The position numbers were made by a program, and so were the translations under genes. DNA of 64,000 bases, taken from contig CAUJLY010000002.1 in NCBI GenBank assembly GCA_963281155.1, forward strand, positions 5,580,001 through 5,644,000. The letters run 5' to 3'. The notes below the pieces were generated by a model. It saw only the letters and a program-made list of their open reading frames with translations, had not been told where the DNA came from and ran no database searches. The DNA is from Rhabditophanes sp. KR3021 (lineage: Eukaryota > Nematoda > Chromadorea > Rhabditida > Alloionematidae). Positions 10,857 to 22,320 of this stretch are shown here, piece by piece (within the stretch, counting starts at the first letter, position 1; each line of letters starts with the position of its first letter).

Positions 10857-12352
10857 AAAAGCTGAGATTTCCTTGTAATCCTGAACAATTAAATACCGGT
10901 ATACACAAAATGTATGAATGTAGGCTCCTAGCACCACAAACAGATGCCACAATGCATGAGCGAATGGAATTACTCCATCCAATTTGAAGAAAACTACCCC
11001 AGCTATATACACTATACCTCCTAGAATTGTTGATTAATATTAGGAAATCATATTTAATAATCTAAAATTTGAATCTAATTGTCTTTTAGAAAGACAATCA
11101 TTAGTAAAGTGTTTTTTTAGCATTTAAATTTGATTCACTTATAAGGGTGTTTTATATCTTATTTTAAACAGCAAAAGGAAGCCAATCAATTTATGTTTTA
11201 GTTGATGCTAAGTCGGCATCTTTTAATGAGTACAAAAATGGAATCCTTTATGATGGTGTATCTAAGAACGTTAAAGTTAGACTTCTTGATCGCATTTCAA
11301 CTAGCAGACTTCACTTTAGAAAATTTATCCCGTTGAGTAACAAAGAGACACGAATTATGGATACTTTGATAAACGCGTGACAAATTATAGCCTTCTATTG
11401 TGACGAGTTGACTTCAAATGAAGGTCTGGCATTTGAGTATGCTATAACATTGGATCTACAAGCTGTTTGACCAATATTGGCGCATCCCGCCAATCAAATG
11501 ATGTTATGAGTAAGAAGCATCCAGAAATAGTCAAAAGAATCCCAGAAATGGCCATCGACAAAATCTATTTTTTTAAAAGATACTTCTTGATAATATTGTG
11601 TTTAATTTAAACTATTTTGTCTCCCTTTGATAAACGTTTTTGATTGTTCTTTACTTACCTAAAATGAAGATAAAATTTAAATTAATATTAGTTAAGACTA
11701 ACCGAGAATCATGAGATGCATTCCCGTGGTGTCAGTCATGTATAAAAAGACTAGAGCCGGAGTTCCAGCAATAAAAACATATAAAATAGTTTCGAATGTC
11801 TTGTATCTAAAAAAGTATTTAAAGTTATATTTAGTTAATTAAATTACCTTTCATGGAACGAAATCTGATAAGCACATCCCAAAACAGCAAATGCCCAAAC
11901 CATCCATTTCATATGGGGTCCAAAGAAGGTGTCACAATGCCTTAACACTAACCAGGGAGTATAAGAAGAAGCAATAAAAAAATAAATCGAAACTCGATCC
12001 GTAATGTGCAAATAATAACGCAGCCTAGGTTTTGCCGGCCTAAACAGCAATTCAGACAAATGATAACACGAAGACATAGTGAATAACAAGATTGTAAATG
12101 TAGCGTATATCAAAGTAACTAGATGTTGAAGATTCGTTGATGAAGACTCAATCATATGTTTAGTTCCATAATAAGCAAAAGGAATTGGAATTGCATGAGT
12201 TAGAACATTAGCATAATGCTCGTACATTGTCGGATTGTATGAGGCTCCTACTTTAGAACGAGGATTCATAAAAATACTAGAACAATGTTGTTTAATTATT
12301 TATTACTGGATACATTTGTTATTTACCTTTGAACTCCACAAGTATCACACAT
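10854..12352 (-). CDS. PAQR / hemolysin-III family 7TM protein (MMD-like)
   Basis: Four exons (12352-12327, 12276-11848, 11806-11703, 11020-10854) give 241 residues, the size of MMD/MMD2 (PAQR10/11). Family landmarks are present: [11 protein letters not shown] at the N-terminus, the SSCYH Ser/His motif after TM2, and [16 protein letters not shown] near the end, which supplies the conserved metal-binding His pair. Hydrophobic segments fit seven helices. Relatives sit in Golgi or plasma membrane and have been linked to sphingolipid hydrolysis and Ras signalling. The first exon is only 26 nt (MCDTCGVQ). Intron 3 is 682 nt, much larger than neighbours, and holds a foreign-looking coding remnant. 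Exact subfamily is uncertain. Confidence 0.88.
11169..11476 (+). pseudogene. Coding-like remnant inside PAQR intron 3, opposite strand
   Basis: After an acceptor-like TTTTAAACAG at 11163-11172, one forward frame is open for about 70 residues ([20 protein letters not shown]...), interrupted by a TGA at 11378, and then goes on about 35 more ([19 protein letters not shown]...) to another stop. Residue make-up is protein-like and unlike the surrounding AT-rich intron. No family was recognised. It may be a decayed gene or transposon piece, or an exon of a nested gene. Confidence 0.4.
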
Positions 12353-12764
12353 CTTCGGCAATCAAATCAACCCTCTCACAAAAGAATAGAAAATAAATAT
12401 ATATTCAAGTGTCTGGCATTGGTTAAGTTTGCTGACAACCCTACAAATCAAGAAAATGTACATCGAGTAATTAGTGACAACAATATGAAACGTGTAACAC
12501 CATCCAGTAGTCGAGAATGTATACGATCTCGACAAAATGTTTTGTTATTTAAATGTAGTCGAATATGTATAGTTGTTAGAAAATGTTGAATGTTAAAGTG
12601 GAAAGAATGGCTGATGGAAGTGTTGTATTATTATGACAAACAAAACTAGACCGTATAAAGGTCACACAATTATACTTAATATGATAATTTGACTATTTTT
12701 TTGTTTCAAACAATGACGTAACTAGCTTTTTGACTTGTTTGTAGCATAGTGTTATTTAAGATTG
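12353..12764. other. Intergenic region
   Basis: Holds the PAQR promoter and the 3' UTR of the next minus-strand gene. A forward 86-residue reading frame starting at 12329 overlaps PAQR exon 1 and has no coding features. Confidence 0.5.
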
Positions 12765-14035
12765 TTAATCTGACGTAGGGATAGGTGAAATGGCCGATAA
12801 TGTAGATGATCCATCATCTGTTAGTTGCGAATTGCCATTGCTTTGATTTCGGTAGTCTGCAAAGTTTATTTTATTAAGTTGTCTAGGAAAGAACAAATAA
12901 ACGAGAACGGATTGAGTGACATTTATATAAAAATAGAAATTAAATTTACCTGTAGGCTCGACATCTGTGCTATTGATTTTGAGATCTCTGAGAGTGCTTA
13001 AGACAAGTCCATGATTGAATCTGTAATTCGGCTCACTAGCCAACGATTGTACATTTTCTTTTCTCATAGCAGTCGAAATGTTAGCTACTGATCCATCTTC
13101 GTTGAATTCATAAACAATAAAATTGTTCCTCGAAACATTGCTTTCATTAACTTCACCGCGTGAGAACGAACAAGAAGATGGAATTGATGAAAATCTAGAC
13201 TCTATAGGCAAAGATGCTGAGGACGACTCGCAACAAGACACATTAATTGATGTTTGTTGTCCACACTCTTTTTGCTCAATTTGTGTGTCTGTTTTGTCGC
13301 TAACCTCAAAGAAGGAAGTCTGAACGGCAACTTCTGTTATATTGGCTGGTTTATGTGTGGCCATTGCATCAATTTGGGTTTTTATATCTTTTAGTATTTG
13401 ATTGTCAAATTGATTTTCGGGATTAGTGTCGAAATGAGGTGGTGGCTGACGCTTCCATACTTCTTGTGCTACTTTGTCAGCTAAATTGTTAAAAGTGCTT
13501 AAATCATCCAATTTGTTGCTTAAATGGTCTATCTTGCTATACTTATTTGAGCTATCCAAATTGGAGGAAAACGATTTAGAGGAAATAGTAGTACTTTTAC
13601 TACTTGACAAAGAACTCAAAGAGACATCATCTTCGTGGCTGGGTCGTAATTTGTTGAACATATTAATAACCTCTTTAAAATTAATATCAATCCCACTGAA
13701 TATTGATTCTTCCATTCGCCTTTTAATGAAAGTTTCATCAATTATTATTGGTTCGTCAAAGTCAAATAAATGCTAAAAGAAAAAACCTTTACCCTAAGTG
13801 ACATCTTGTACTTACGGTTAAATGTGTTTTATAGTCGTTAAGTACATCAAAAATGGAGTCTGTGACAACATCTACTCTTTTAGCACTTACAAATCTTGTA
13901 CTTTCATCAAGAGCTGTTCGGGGATTGGCGGCTAAGCGCCGAAATAGATGTTGTGATCGCAGACACTGTTATTATGTCTTTCAAACGAAAAGAAGTATCC
14001 TCATCAATTTGCATCTTGTTTTTAGCCTTCCTCAT
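12765..14035 (-). CDS. Unrecognised Ser/Asn-rich protein, probable frameshift in exon 1
   Basis: Exon 1 runs from an ATG at 14035 (or 14014) to 13816; exon 2 is 13772-12950 and the last exon 12856-12765. The joins use a 43-nt intron and a 93-nt intron. The 93-nt intron is a multiple of three and free of stops, so it could be retained and would add 31 residues. Within exon 1 the opening frame (MRKAKNKMQIDED...) stops, and the frame that reaches the donor opens around 13920-13960, so a net +1 shift is needed there. The product, about 350-390 residues, is Ser/Asn-rich and acidic, with no signal peptide or membrane helix and no recognised domain. Function unknown. Confidence 0.55.
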
Positions 14036-14939
14036 TTACACAAAAAATAAAGCAACAAGATAATTCAAGTCAAATGTTAGGAATATTACGATGTATCCAC
14101 TTAATTGCTCTAAATTAATTAGCTACTAATTACGTACTAATTGTAATATAATTTAGAAAGTCAACAAAGGCACTCTCGACACAGGAATGTCTTTTTATTA
14201 GCATAAATGAATAAATAAATAAACAAACACAAGACTCCTCAAATCAAACAATTGCACATGTCTAGTTGGATTTCCAAGCATGCCATTCTTACTACCACCA
14301 TCTACTATTTCTTGTATTGGGTGGTGTGCATAGACAGCACCAGCTCTATTTCTGTATGTCCCAAACAACCTCATTTACCAAGGCCACATTCAAAAAGTTG
14401 CCCATCATTCGAGCAACTGATTCGCTTTAATTCCGCATTGGTGGCTGTCCCGATTTTGAACGGCTGCCGCGTCGCAACCGTTTAGATTGCATCCGCCTAC
14501 TTCCCAATACACGTTTACAGTTGGAAAGATATTACTTTGACCCAAAATTTATTATTTTAAAAAATATACAAGTCACAGCTTTGAGGATGTTTTTTCCCCT
14601 GCAAGGCACTTTAAACTTAAACAGATTTGGTTAAAATTTTACCAGCATTCCTTTCCACCACTAACTAATTACTTTACTTAGTATGGTAGTGCAAAAATCA
14701 ATTTCCATCCTTTTACGACGCTCACCGCTAACTTGCTAGGTAACCATGACATCAAGCTTCACCTAACGATGACGCAAACCTTCTTTCCATCCATTTATGC
14801 TACAGAGACACCAGATAACGTTGTCGCGTCTTTGTTTTATTTTTTTAATTATCTAAATTTATTTCATAGCGTTTTTTGCTTAAATCGTGTAACCTTAAAA
14901 CACCGTTAAATTGATAAGTGTAGAACTTGAATTTTAGTA
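14036..14939. other. Divergent intergenic region
   Basis: Separates the unknown minus-strand gene from topoisomerase I and should carry both promoters. It includes an AATA-rich tract near 14205-14225. A forward 77-residue frame at 14252-14485 has no homology I recognise and is not called. Confidence 0.5.
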
Positions 14940-17162
14940 ATGGCAGCTACACTGGCACCTCAACAAATTTCAAATGGATCTCAACGTTTATCAACTAGGT
15001 TTGTTTTTGTCTCTTTGCTTTTGAATTATTGAGCGTTTTTTGTTTACTGTTTATTTATTCACTCTTATTATTCGTTTATCCTGTTTAGATCCCACGACGT
15101 TCATTTAAACGGCGCAATGGCGAAGAAGACTGACATTGGCCAGGAGAGCAATGATAAGGATGACATTCCATGGGGTCAGCGAGTCAAGGAGGAAGTTATT
15201 CCAAAGTCCGAAAAAAGCAGAAGTTCCAAGCGAAAAAAGAGGGAGTCTTCTGGATCAGAGTACGAGGATGCTGCTGAAAAGTCAAAGTCAGACAAGAAGA
15301 GCAAAAAGAAAGCTAAAAAATGTGATGTAAAGGAAGAAGTTGAAACCCCTGCAAAGAAAAGCAAAGGCTCTAAAAGAAAAATCAAGGAAGAAACTGTGTC
15401 AGAAGATGACACTCCTGTACCTGCTAAGAAAAGAAAAGTCAAGGAAGAATGTGACTCTTCTACTCCCAAAAAAAAGCCCAAAGTCAAGAAAGAAGAGGAA
15501 GAGGTTTGGAAATGGTGGGAAGAGGAGAAGAAGCCGGAAGGAATAAAGTGGAATACTCTCTACCACAACGGACCTCTGTTTGCTCCCGGTTACGAAAGGG
15601 TACCTGAATCAATTCATTTCAAGTACGATGGTAAAGTAGTGAAGTTGTCTGAAGAAACAGAAGAAGTTGCCACATTCTACTCAAAGATGCTTGAGCACGA
15701 ATATACGAGTAAGCCAGACTTCAACAGGAATTTCATGGAAGATTGGCGTAGTGTTATGACGCCCAAAGAAAAGGAACTCATCAAAGACATCAAGAAGTGT
15801 GATTTCTCCGAATTTGCTGCCCATTTCCTGAAGCAAACTGAAATTCGTAAAGCCATGAGTAAAGAAGAGAAGCTAGCTATCAAGGAAGAGAATGAAAAGA
15901 AGTTACTGGAGTATGGTTTTGCTTATATAGATGGGCACAAGCAGAAGATCGGTAATTTCAGGATAGAACCACCCGGCTTGTTCAGAGGAAGAGGTGGGCA
16001 TCCAAAAATGGGCAAATTGAAGAGGCGAATCGTACCGGAAGATGTCATCATCAATTGCTCGCCGGATAAAGTCCCCGCGCCTCCAAAAGGCCACAAATGG
16101 AAGGAAGTGCGAAACGATAACAGCGTTTCATGGTTGGTCTGCTGGACTGAAAATGTACTTAGCAACAACAAGTATATTATGTTGAATCCATCTTCAAAAA
16201 TGAAGGGTGAAAAGGATTGGGAAAAGTTCGAGACGGCTAGGAAGTTGAAGCAGAAAATCAATGAGATTCGCGATGTTTATATGAAGGATTGGAAGTCCAA
16301 AGAAATGAGAGTAAGACAAAGAGCAGTCGCTTTGTATTTCATTGACAAGTTAGCGTTGAGAGCTGGAAACGAAAAGGATGTGGATGAGGCTGCCGACACC
16401 GTTGGTTGTTGCTCGTTAAGATGCGAACATATCAAACTTCATGACGAAAAAGATGGGAAATCTTATGTGGTAGAATTTGACTTCTTGGGTAAGGATTCAA
16501 TTCGCTACCAAAATGAAGTCCCTGTCGAGAAAACTGTGTTTAAGAATCTGAAAATCTTCATGCAACAAAAAGAAGGTTCAGATGATCTTTTCGATCGTCT
16601 TGACACATCCACTCTTAACTCGCATTTATCAACCTTGATGCCTGGACTGACTGTCAAAGTTTTCCGTACCTACAATGCTTCTTTTACTCTTCAGGACCAA
16701 CTAAACAAATTGTCGAAGGCTGGAGATTCCGTCACCAATCAGCTGCTGTCTTACAATCGCGCAAACAGAGAAGTTGCTCTGCTGTGTAACCATCAACGTG
16801 CCGTGCCCAAATCACATGAAAAAAGTATGGAAAATCTAGGCGTTAAGATCAAGGAAAAGAAAAAAGAACTGAAGAAAGTCAAAACTGAACTGGAAGCAGC
16901 TTCAAGCAAAGACAAGGAAAAGTTCGAAAAGAAACTAGCCAAAACAAAAGAAGCGCTTAAAAAACTAAAAGTGCAAAAGATTGACAAGGACGAAAACAAA
17001 CAAATCGCCCTTGGTACCTCAAAGTTGAACTACATCGACCCTCGTATCACCGTCGCCTGGTGTAAAAAGATGGAAGTTCCAATCGAAAAGATTTTCAGCA
17101 AAACGCATCGCGAGAAGTTCCAATGGGCTCTTGATATGACTGAAGATGATTATGAATTTTAA
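14940..17162 (+). CDS. top-1: DNA topoisomerase I (type IB)
   Basis: Exon 1 (14940-14998) and exon 2 (15089-17162) give 710 residues. An acceptor-like TTTTAG ends three bases before the ATG. The enzyme nicks one strand and relaxes supercoils ahead of replication and transcription. Residues 30-150 are a Lys/Glu-rich nuclear tail with several NLS-like clusters. The core begins around KWWEEEKKPEGIKWNTLYHN. All catalytic neighbourhoods are intact: LALRAGNEK, LGKDSIRY, VFRTYNAS and CNHQRAVPKS, then a Lys/Glu coiled-coil linker and the active-site Tyr in SKLNYIDPRIT (Tyr668). Length is typical for an invertebrate enzyme. No frame defects. Confidence 0.97.
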
Positions 17163-17569
17163 ACTATCCAATGTCTTCCATTTTTTAAATTTAATTACTA
17201 TTAATTATAATTATTCAGTAATCAGAGATATTAATAATATTGCCCTTTCTTTTCTAATTTAATTTGTTTTCGTTGTATAATTAAAATTTTACAAAAATGG
17301 TGTATTTTATGTGTACGGCAATATATTACAAAATTTAGGTTATGCGTACAAAATACTAAACAAATGAATAAATTTTAAATGTACATCAAAAAAATTACAA
17401 TATATCTATTTTTTGTATGCACTCGAAAAAGTTTATTGAATTAAAGAGTTTATTATTTACAAAGCATAACTCATGAATTGTCATCAAATGGTTTCCCATC
17501 AAACATGATAATAATTACAATAGTTTACGAGTTATAGTCGAAATAGTTATTAAAAGACATCTGGAAGTT
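17163..17569. other. Convergent 3' intergenic region
   Basis: AT-rich tail-to-tail spacer between topoisomerase I and HERP, with polyadenylation-like signals for both. Nothing else is seen. Confidence 0.5.
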
Positions 17570-18890
17570 CTAGTTGTTTCTATTAGCGTTTGCATTGATT
17601 CTATTTGGGTCTTCAGGTACCAAAGAATAAATAAAGGAGCTCATGACACCGTTGACAGTGTTGAAGACGTGTCTAACGATGGAAACAGGGGGTAGTACTT
17701 CTTCGGTTATTATTGTTGGAAGAACTTCTTGATTCTAAAAGGAAAATTAGATTCAGTAAAATCAAATTTGTATACTTACAGTGCCGATTGATTCATTATT
17801 TAGACTCGAAGTAGGTGTTTCAACGACTGTTTCTTCACCAGCATCATGACCATTAGCAATTTCATTGTCAGGCACGGCAGGTTGAACTTGTACTTCATTG
17901 ACTACCGTTTCTGCTGGTTGTGGAGCATTTCTCTCTCTTTCAGCAGCTGCTGCAGCCACAACATGAGCTTCAGTTCTATCTCTATGCCACTTGATCAAAT
18001 ACATTACCAAGCCAACTCCGAAAACTACCCCGAATCTCTCCAATGAGACATATGAGAAGAGGACTACTACAAGCATAGCAATTCTGATAGCTGACAAAGC
18101 AACTCCTCCGTTAAAACCGACCTCTTCATTTGGTTGGGCTTGAGGTGCAGCAGCTTCATTATTATTATTGTTGTTGCCGATATTATTGAAAGCAGCTTGA
18201 GGCATTTGTCCAGCAATGTTTGGAAAAACAAATTCTGCATTACCATCATTTTGTGCCGTTTGCATGTGTTGGAGATAAGCGTTCTGATACATCATGATAT
18301 AGTTGAAATAATTCTGATAGTATACATGATATGGGTTCATGGGGTCAAAGTTTGTGATTGTAGCGTAAGAGGTTGATCCGCCAGAAAAAGTCTGTGCATT
18401 TGGGGGAACAGTATTACTTGTTGTTTGTCTTGCATTACCGTTTCTTCCAACTCTTGCTGCGTCTTCAGAAGATTGTCCTGTAGTAGGAGTTGGTTGCTCA
18501 GCAACCGGGAGTACCAAATGGATGACCTTCGGTTGATTGTCGTGCACATACACTCTTGAACCAACTTCCGCGGGATCATCTTGCATGTATTGCTGACTTT
18601 TCAATAGAATTTGCTTCAAAGTTTCACCATCTTCCAAGCATTTTCCAGAATAAATAAGTTTCTGTACAGGAACATCCTAAAATTGATTAAATTACTATAA
18701 ATCCAATTTAGTATGTTTAACTTACTGGATTAGAAGGCAAGATGGTTTTCAAATGCTCCTTCAATTGCAATACAGTCCAGTCTACCGGGCAGTTAACTAA
18801 CTGGTCCCCGCAATTATTAACACTAGATCTGATGGTAAACTCAGCCGTTGCACCAAGAGAAAAACCGTTATTCTCGACTTCTGACGCCAT
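17570..18890 (-). CDS. HERP (HERPUD1/2-like) ER ubiquitin-like membrane protein
   Basis: Three exons (18890-18726, 18676-17780, 17734-17570) give 408 residues. Residues about 12-110 form a ubiquitin-like domain with the HERP signatures CPVDWTVLQLKEHLKTILPS and QKLIYSGKCLEDGETLKQIL. An Asn/Gln-rich middle follows, then a hydrophobic hairpin at about 248-284 that would embed the protein in the ER membrane with both ends in the cytosol. The C-terminus has SFIYSLVPEDP, like the FFSSLLPEGP end of human HERPUD1. HERP recruits factors to the Hrd1 ER-degradation complex. The gene faces Derlin-1, another ERAD component, across 924 bases. An acceptor-like TTAG lies one base before the ATG. Confidence 0.9.
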
Positions 18891-19330
18891 TCTAATATAG
18901 TTTACCCTTATTAAACCAAAAAATAGATACTTTAACAATAAAAATTGATTTGTTTCCAGCAAGACGGTCGTAGGTCTGAAATAATCCTGCAATGAAAACC
19001 AATATTAAAATACGTCACCACTCCACTTGCACTTTTTAATCAAAAGAGCTGTATTAATAAAAGGAACAACGATATGTTTTTGATTTTAAGTCGAGTCTTT
19101 ATCACGCACAATTATATTTATTAAATAGGAAACCTAAATGTGATCGTTTACAGAAGATACTTCCTACCATTTAAAGTCAAATTGCTTAGCAAAAACAAAT
19201 TTGTTTGCAGATACTTTAACTATAGTCTGGCTAAATAATAAATAAACTTATTAAAATATCTTTTTACTTTTATTAATTGGTAGTAAACACTTAATATTGG
19301 TTTGTTGAGACATCACAATTAATACGAGTT

Positions 19331-19338
19331 ACACGTCA
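19331..19338 (-). promoter_or_regulatory. UPRE-like site (TGACGTGT)
   Basis: ACACGTCA on the plus strand, read as TGACGTGT on the minus strand, matches the TGACGTG core bound by XBP1/ATF6-type bZIP factors. The match is short and could occur by chance. Confidence 0.4.
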
Positions 19339-19368
19339 CCATAATGCCACTTAAACTAGATATTGTAA

Positions 19369-19378
19369 TGACACGTCA
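19369..19378. promoter_or_regulatory. Palindromic UPRE-like site (TGACACGTCA)
   Basis: A perfect 10-base palindrome that contains TGACGTGT on the minus strand, 38 bases from the first copy, in the HERP/Derlin promoter. Confidence 0.4.
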
Positions 19379-19814
19379 ACAACAAATTATTTCTATAATT
19401 TTGTTCATAAAATTAGTGTATTGTACATTTATAGAAACCCCAACGTTGCATTTAAGACGGCTGGTATGTAGTAGATAAGTTTTATCATCATTATTTCTTA
19501 TTATTAGCTTCTTATTTTATATAATCTTTTGTCCTTATATTGATGAAAGCATATAATGTCCTAATTAAGCGAATACGATCGTTCCCATTAAATTTCCTTA
19601 AAAAGACAAAAAATTGAGTCTAAAATCATGTCTTATCAATTCCAATATTTTAATGAAACTTGCGTAATCGTACCCCTGCATTTGTCCCACCACGATAGCT
19701 TGTCTACTCCCAATCCCACTGTTCGATGAAATTTTAATAAAATCTTGCAATATTATTGTCAAATATGACTAAAATGGTGTCGATTTAGGCATTTTTCAGA
19801 TTCTAAAATTAAAA

Positions 19815-20619
19815 ATGGCCGATTTAAATGAATGGTACAATTCCGTGCCACAAATCACTCGCGCATGGATGACTGGCAGTATTGTTTTGCCTTTGTTAGG
19901 TAGATTTGGCCTTTTGTCGACGCAGTACATGTTTTTGAGTTGGGATTTGTTTTATACTGAATTTCATGTAAGTTTTGTAATAATTATCAATATATAATAA
20001 TGTTATGTTGAAGATATGGAGGCCGTTGACTGCGTTGTTTTTTTACCCGATCACACCGGCCACTGGCTTTAATTGGTTGCTCATGATTTACTTTATGTAT
20101 AACTACTCAAAAGCCTGTGAAAAGGATGTATTTACTGGTCGTCCGGCAGACTACTTATTTATGCTGTTATTCTTCTGGATTACCTCAACAATGCTGGCAT
20201 TTGCTTTCGGGATCTACTTTTTGTTGGAGCCAATGGTTTTGGCAGTTCTTTATGTTTGGGCTCAATCAAATAAAGAAACGATTGTCTCATTTTGGTTCGG
20301 CACTCGTTTCAAGGCTGTTTATCTTCCCTGGGTATTGCTTGGATTCAATATGATTTTGAGAGGTGGGGGTTTGAATGAAATAACAGGCATCATCATCGGC
20401 CACCTCTACTACTTTTCTATGGTTCAGTACCCCCAAGAAAATGGGACTGAGCCATTTATTAGTACACCTGAATTTCTCAGAAGATGGCTTCCTGATACAA
20501 CTGGAGGGTTCTCTGGATTTGGAGTTCCACCAAGAGCTGGGGCTCCTCAAGCCCAACAACCAAATGCTCGTCCAGCTCAACATTCATGGGGCGTTGGAAG
20601 AACTTTGGGTTCTGACTAA
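19815..20619 (+). CDS. Derlin-1-like ER retrotranslocation protein
   Basis: Exons 19815-19967 and 20014-20619 give 252 residues, normal for Derlin-1. Derlins are inactive rhomboid-fold proteins that thin the ER membrane and pass misfolded proteins to p97 and the proteasome. The family WR motif (HIWRPLTA), the GxxxG-like stretch in GGGLNEITGIIIGH and several hydrophobic helices are present. The C-terminus HSWGVGRTLGSD is a p97-binding SHP box (W-G-x-G-x-x-L-G). The gene is divergent from HERP and followed by RPS21 after 151 bases. Confidence 0.95.
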
Positions 20620-20770
20620 AACCTTTGTAAATAAAAGGTTTATTACCACTTAATAACAAATATTGTGTAATTTACTTTGTGTTTTATTCGGTTCATTGAC
20701 CCTTTTATATCTTATCTTTTTTGTTGAACTTTAAAATAATCTCATGTCTAGGTTTAGATACAAATTCAAC

Positions 20771-21061
20771 ATGCAAAACGATAAAGGAGAACTCGTTGAA
20801 CTTTACGTTCCCCGCAAATGGTATGAAAGAATGTTAGTTATCAATAATTAATTTGATTTCAGCTCTACTTCTTCAAGACTCATTGCCCCAAATGACCATT
20901 CCTCCATCCAACTCGACTTTGTCGAAGTCGACCCATTGACCGGAAACTTGATTGCTGGAAAAGTACATAGATACGCTATCTGTGGAGAAATCAGACGTAT
21001 GGGAGAATCTGACGACTGTATCTTGAGATTGGCTCAACGCGATGGACTTGTTCCAAAGTAG
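20771..21061 (+). CDS. rps-21: 40S ribosomal protein S21
   Basis: Exons 20771-20820 and 20863-21061, joined across a 42-nt intron, give 82 residues, close to the usual 81-88. The family signature is unmistakable: [15 protein letters not shown] at the start, then [16 protein letters not shown] and [11 protein letters not shown]. It is part of the small-subunit body. The stop of Derlin is 151 bases upstream on the same strand, with an AATAAA at about 20629-20634 between them, so the pair could be one trans-spliced operon. Confidence 0.97.
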
Positions 21062-21553
21062 ATGGGTGCATTTCAAACGATTATGCCATTCAGTTGGTAG
21101 TTGTTGGTTTTTGTTAATGAATATGATCAAATAAAGTGATTATAGCAATTATCGTGTTATTTATTTTGTTTAATTCTTATTCCATTCAATTGGACAATGT
21201 TGGTTTTTTATTAATGACTGCATATGATTAAATATTATATTTAGAACCTTGACAAATGAAAAGCGAAGACAACGTTTATTGTTTCGATTCCATAATAAAA
21301 AAGCTTTATTTCCGTGATTTGGTTTGATTTCATAATATGTAGTAACGTTATTAATATTTTTCCATAATTGTATCCTTTCCTTCTATAAGATAATCTTGGG
21401 CAAGGTTTATTATTGGACCGAAGATAAAACGTAGAGATGTTCGTTAGTTTTGAAAATATAGTATTGAGCATTTCGCCTAGCAGAGAACAAATGCGTCTAG
21501 TGTCAAAATAAGGTTCAGCAATTATTAATTCGACATAAAAAATTGTAATAGAA
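21062..21553. other. Intergenic region
   Basis: RPS21 3' UTR and AT-rich sequence. A 76-residue minus-strand frame at 21241-21471 is not protein-like. Nothing else is seen. Confidence 0.4.
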
Positions 21554-21975
21554 TCAAATCATCGTGAAGGTATTGACTAGATCTTTGAATTCTTTGACAT
21601 TGCCAAATGGCATACCAAACAACTTCCCAGAAAAAAGATTTTGATTTAAGATAAACTTATGTTCCACATCATATTTATAAGAATCACTACCCATTCCCAT
21701 AAAAGTTGTGATTTTTTGTTTGATGCATATATTAAAATAAGTAGAGTTTGTATTTGATAAAGCCATTGACGTGAATACAGATTTTGTGTAATCGTGGGAT
21801 ATTTGAGTTGACATAGTGCAATCTTCATTGCTTGTTTATTTGATGGATTCATCTCTTTTAAAATTGCAGAAAAAAGTGAAAATAGAGAAATAAAAATGCT
21901 TTGTTGATAAGAACGATTTAATAAAACTGGTAGGTTAGTTATTACGAGAACAAGGAAAGTGATTTGAAAATCCAC
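21554..21975 (-). pseudogene. Decayed small gene, copy A of a dispersed pair
   Basis: One minus-strand frame (86 residues from an ATG at 21814) encodes STQISHDYTKSVFTSMA... to 21554. A second frame upstream encodes a hydrophobic leader and MNPSNKQAMKIAL. The copy at 47095-47360 aligns with both at DNA level but with small indels that move the frame at different places. The parent was probably a short secreted or membrane protein; neither copy is clearly intact. Family not recognised. Confidence 0.45.
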
Positions 21976-22300
21976 ATATGAGGACGTGTATTCAAACTAT
22001 TTAATTGCTTTATCTACTCCCTTATATTGGTCATTTTAACTAGATTTGTAGTGTAAGTCCATCTAAATGACAGATTTTGAAAAAGAAAACGAATGATCAA
22101 GACAAACGAAACTATTATAATGTGTGTCGAATAAATTTAGTCAATGAGCTTGTTGTATGTGTGATATATTCAAGAATGTAGGACATTAGACAAAGTTAAA
22201 TCCGACCAGAGAGAACACGATTACAAGGATCCATCAGATGATCAGCTAATTTAAATTTATATAAAGATTTGCTTAAAATGTTACAAAAGGAATGTGTTTT
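21554..22300. repeat. Dispersed duplication, copy A
   Basis: Similarity to 47095-47880 covers the decayed small gene and patches of its flank. Shared landmarks are AAACGAATGATCA(A/G)GA and TATTCAAGAATGTAG, in the same order and orientation. Exact ends are estimates. Confidence 0.6.
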
Positions 22301-22320
22301 TGAAATAGCCTGTCGGATGG

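Larger units (their letters stand above)
18891..19814. promoter_or_regulatory. Shared divergent promoter region of HERP and Derlin-1
   Basis: No gene is seen in this 924-base head-to-head region. It contains two ER-stress-type motifs, listed separately. Confidence 0.5.

Noticed and set aside
12329..12589. 86-codon forward frame
   Set aside because: It overlaps PAQR exon 1 antisense and has no protein-like pattern.
14252..14485. 77-codon forward frame before topoisomerase I
   Set aside because: No signal, domain or splice context; it lies in what should be promoter sequence.
15176..15487. Antisense frames inside topoisomerase I and other large exons
   Set aside because: Shadows of biased codon use (Lys-rich sense gives Phe/Leu-rich antisense).
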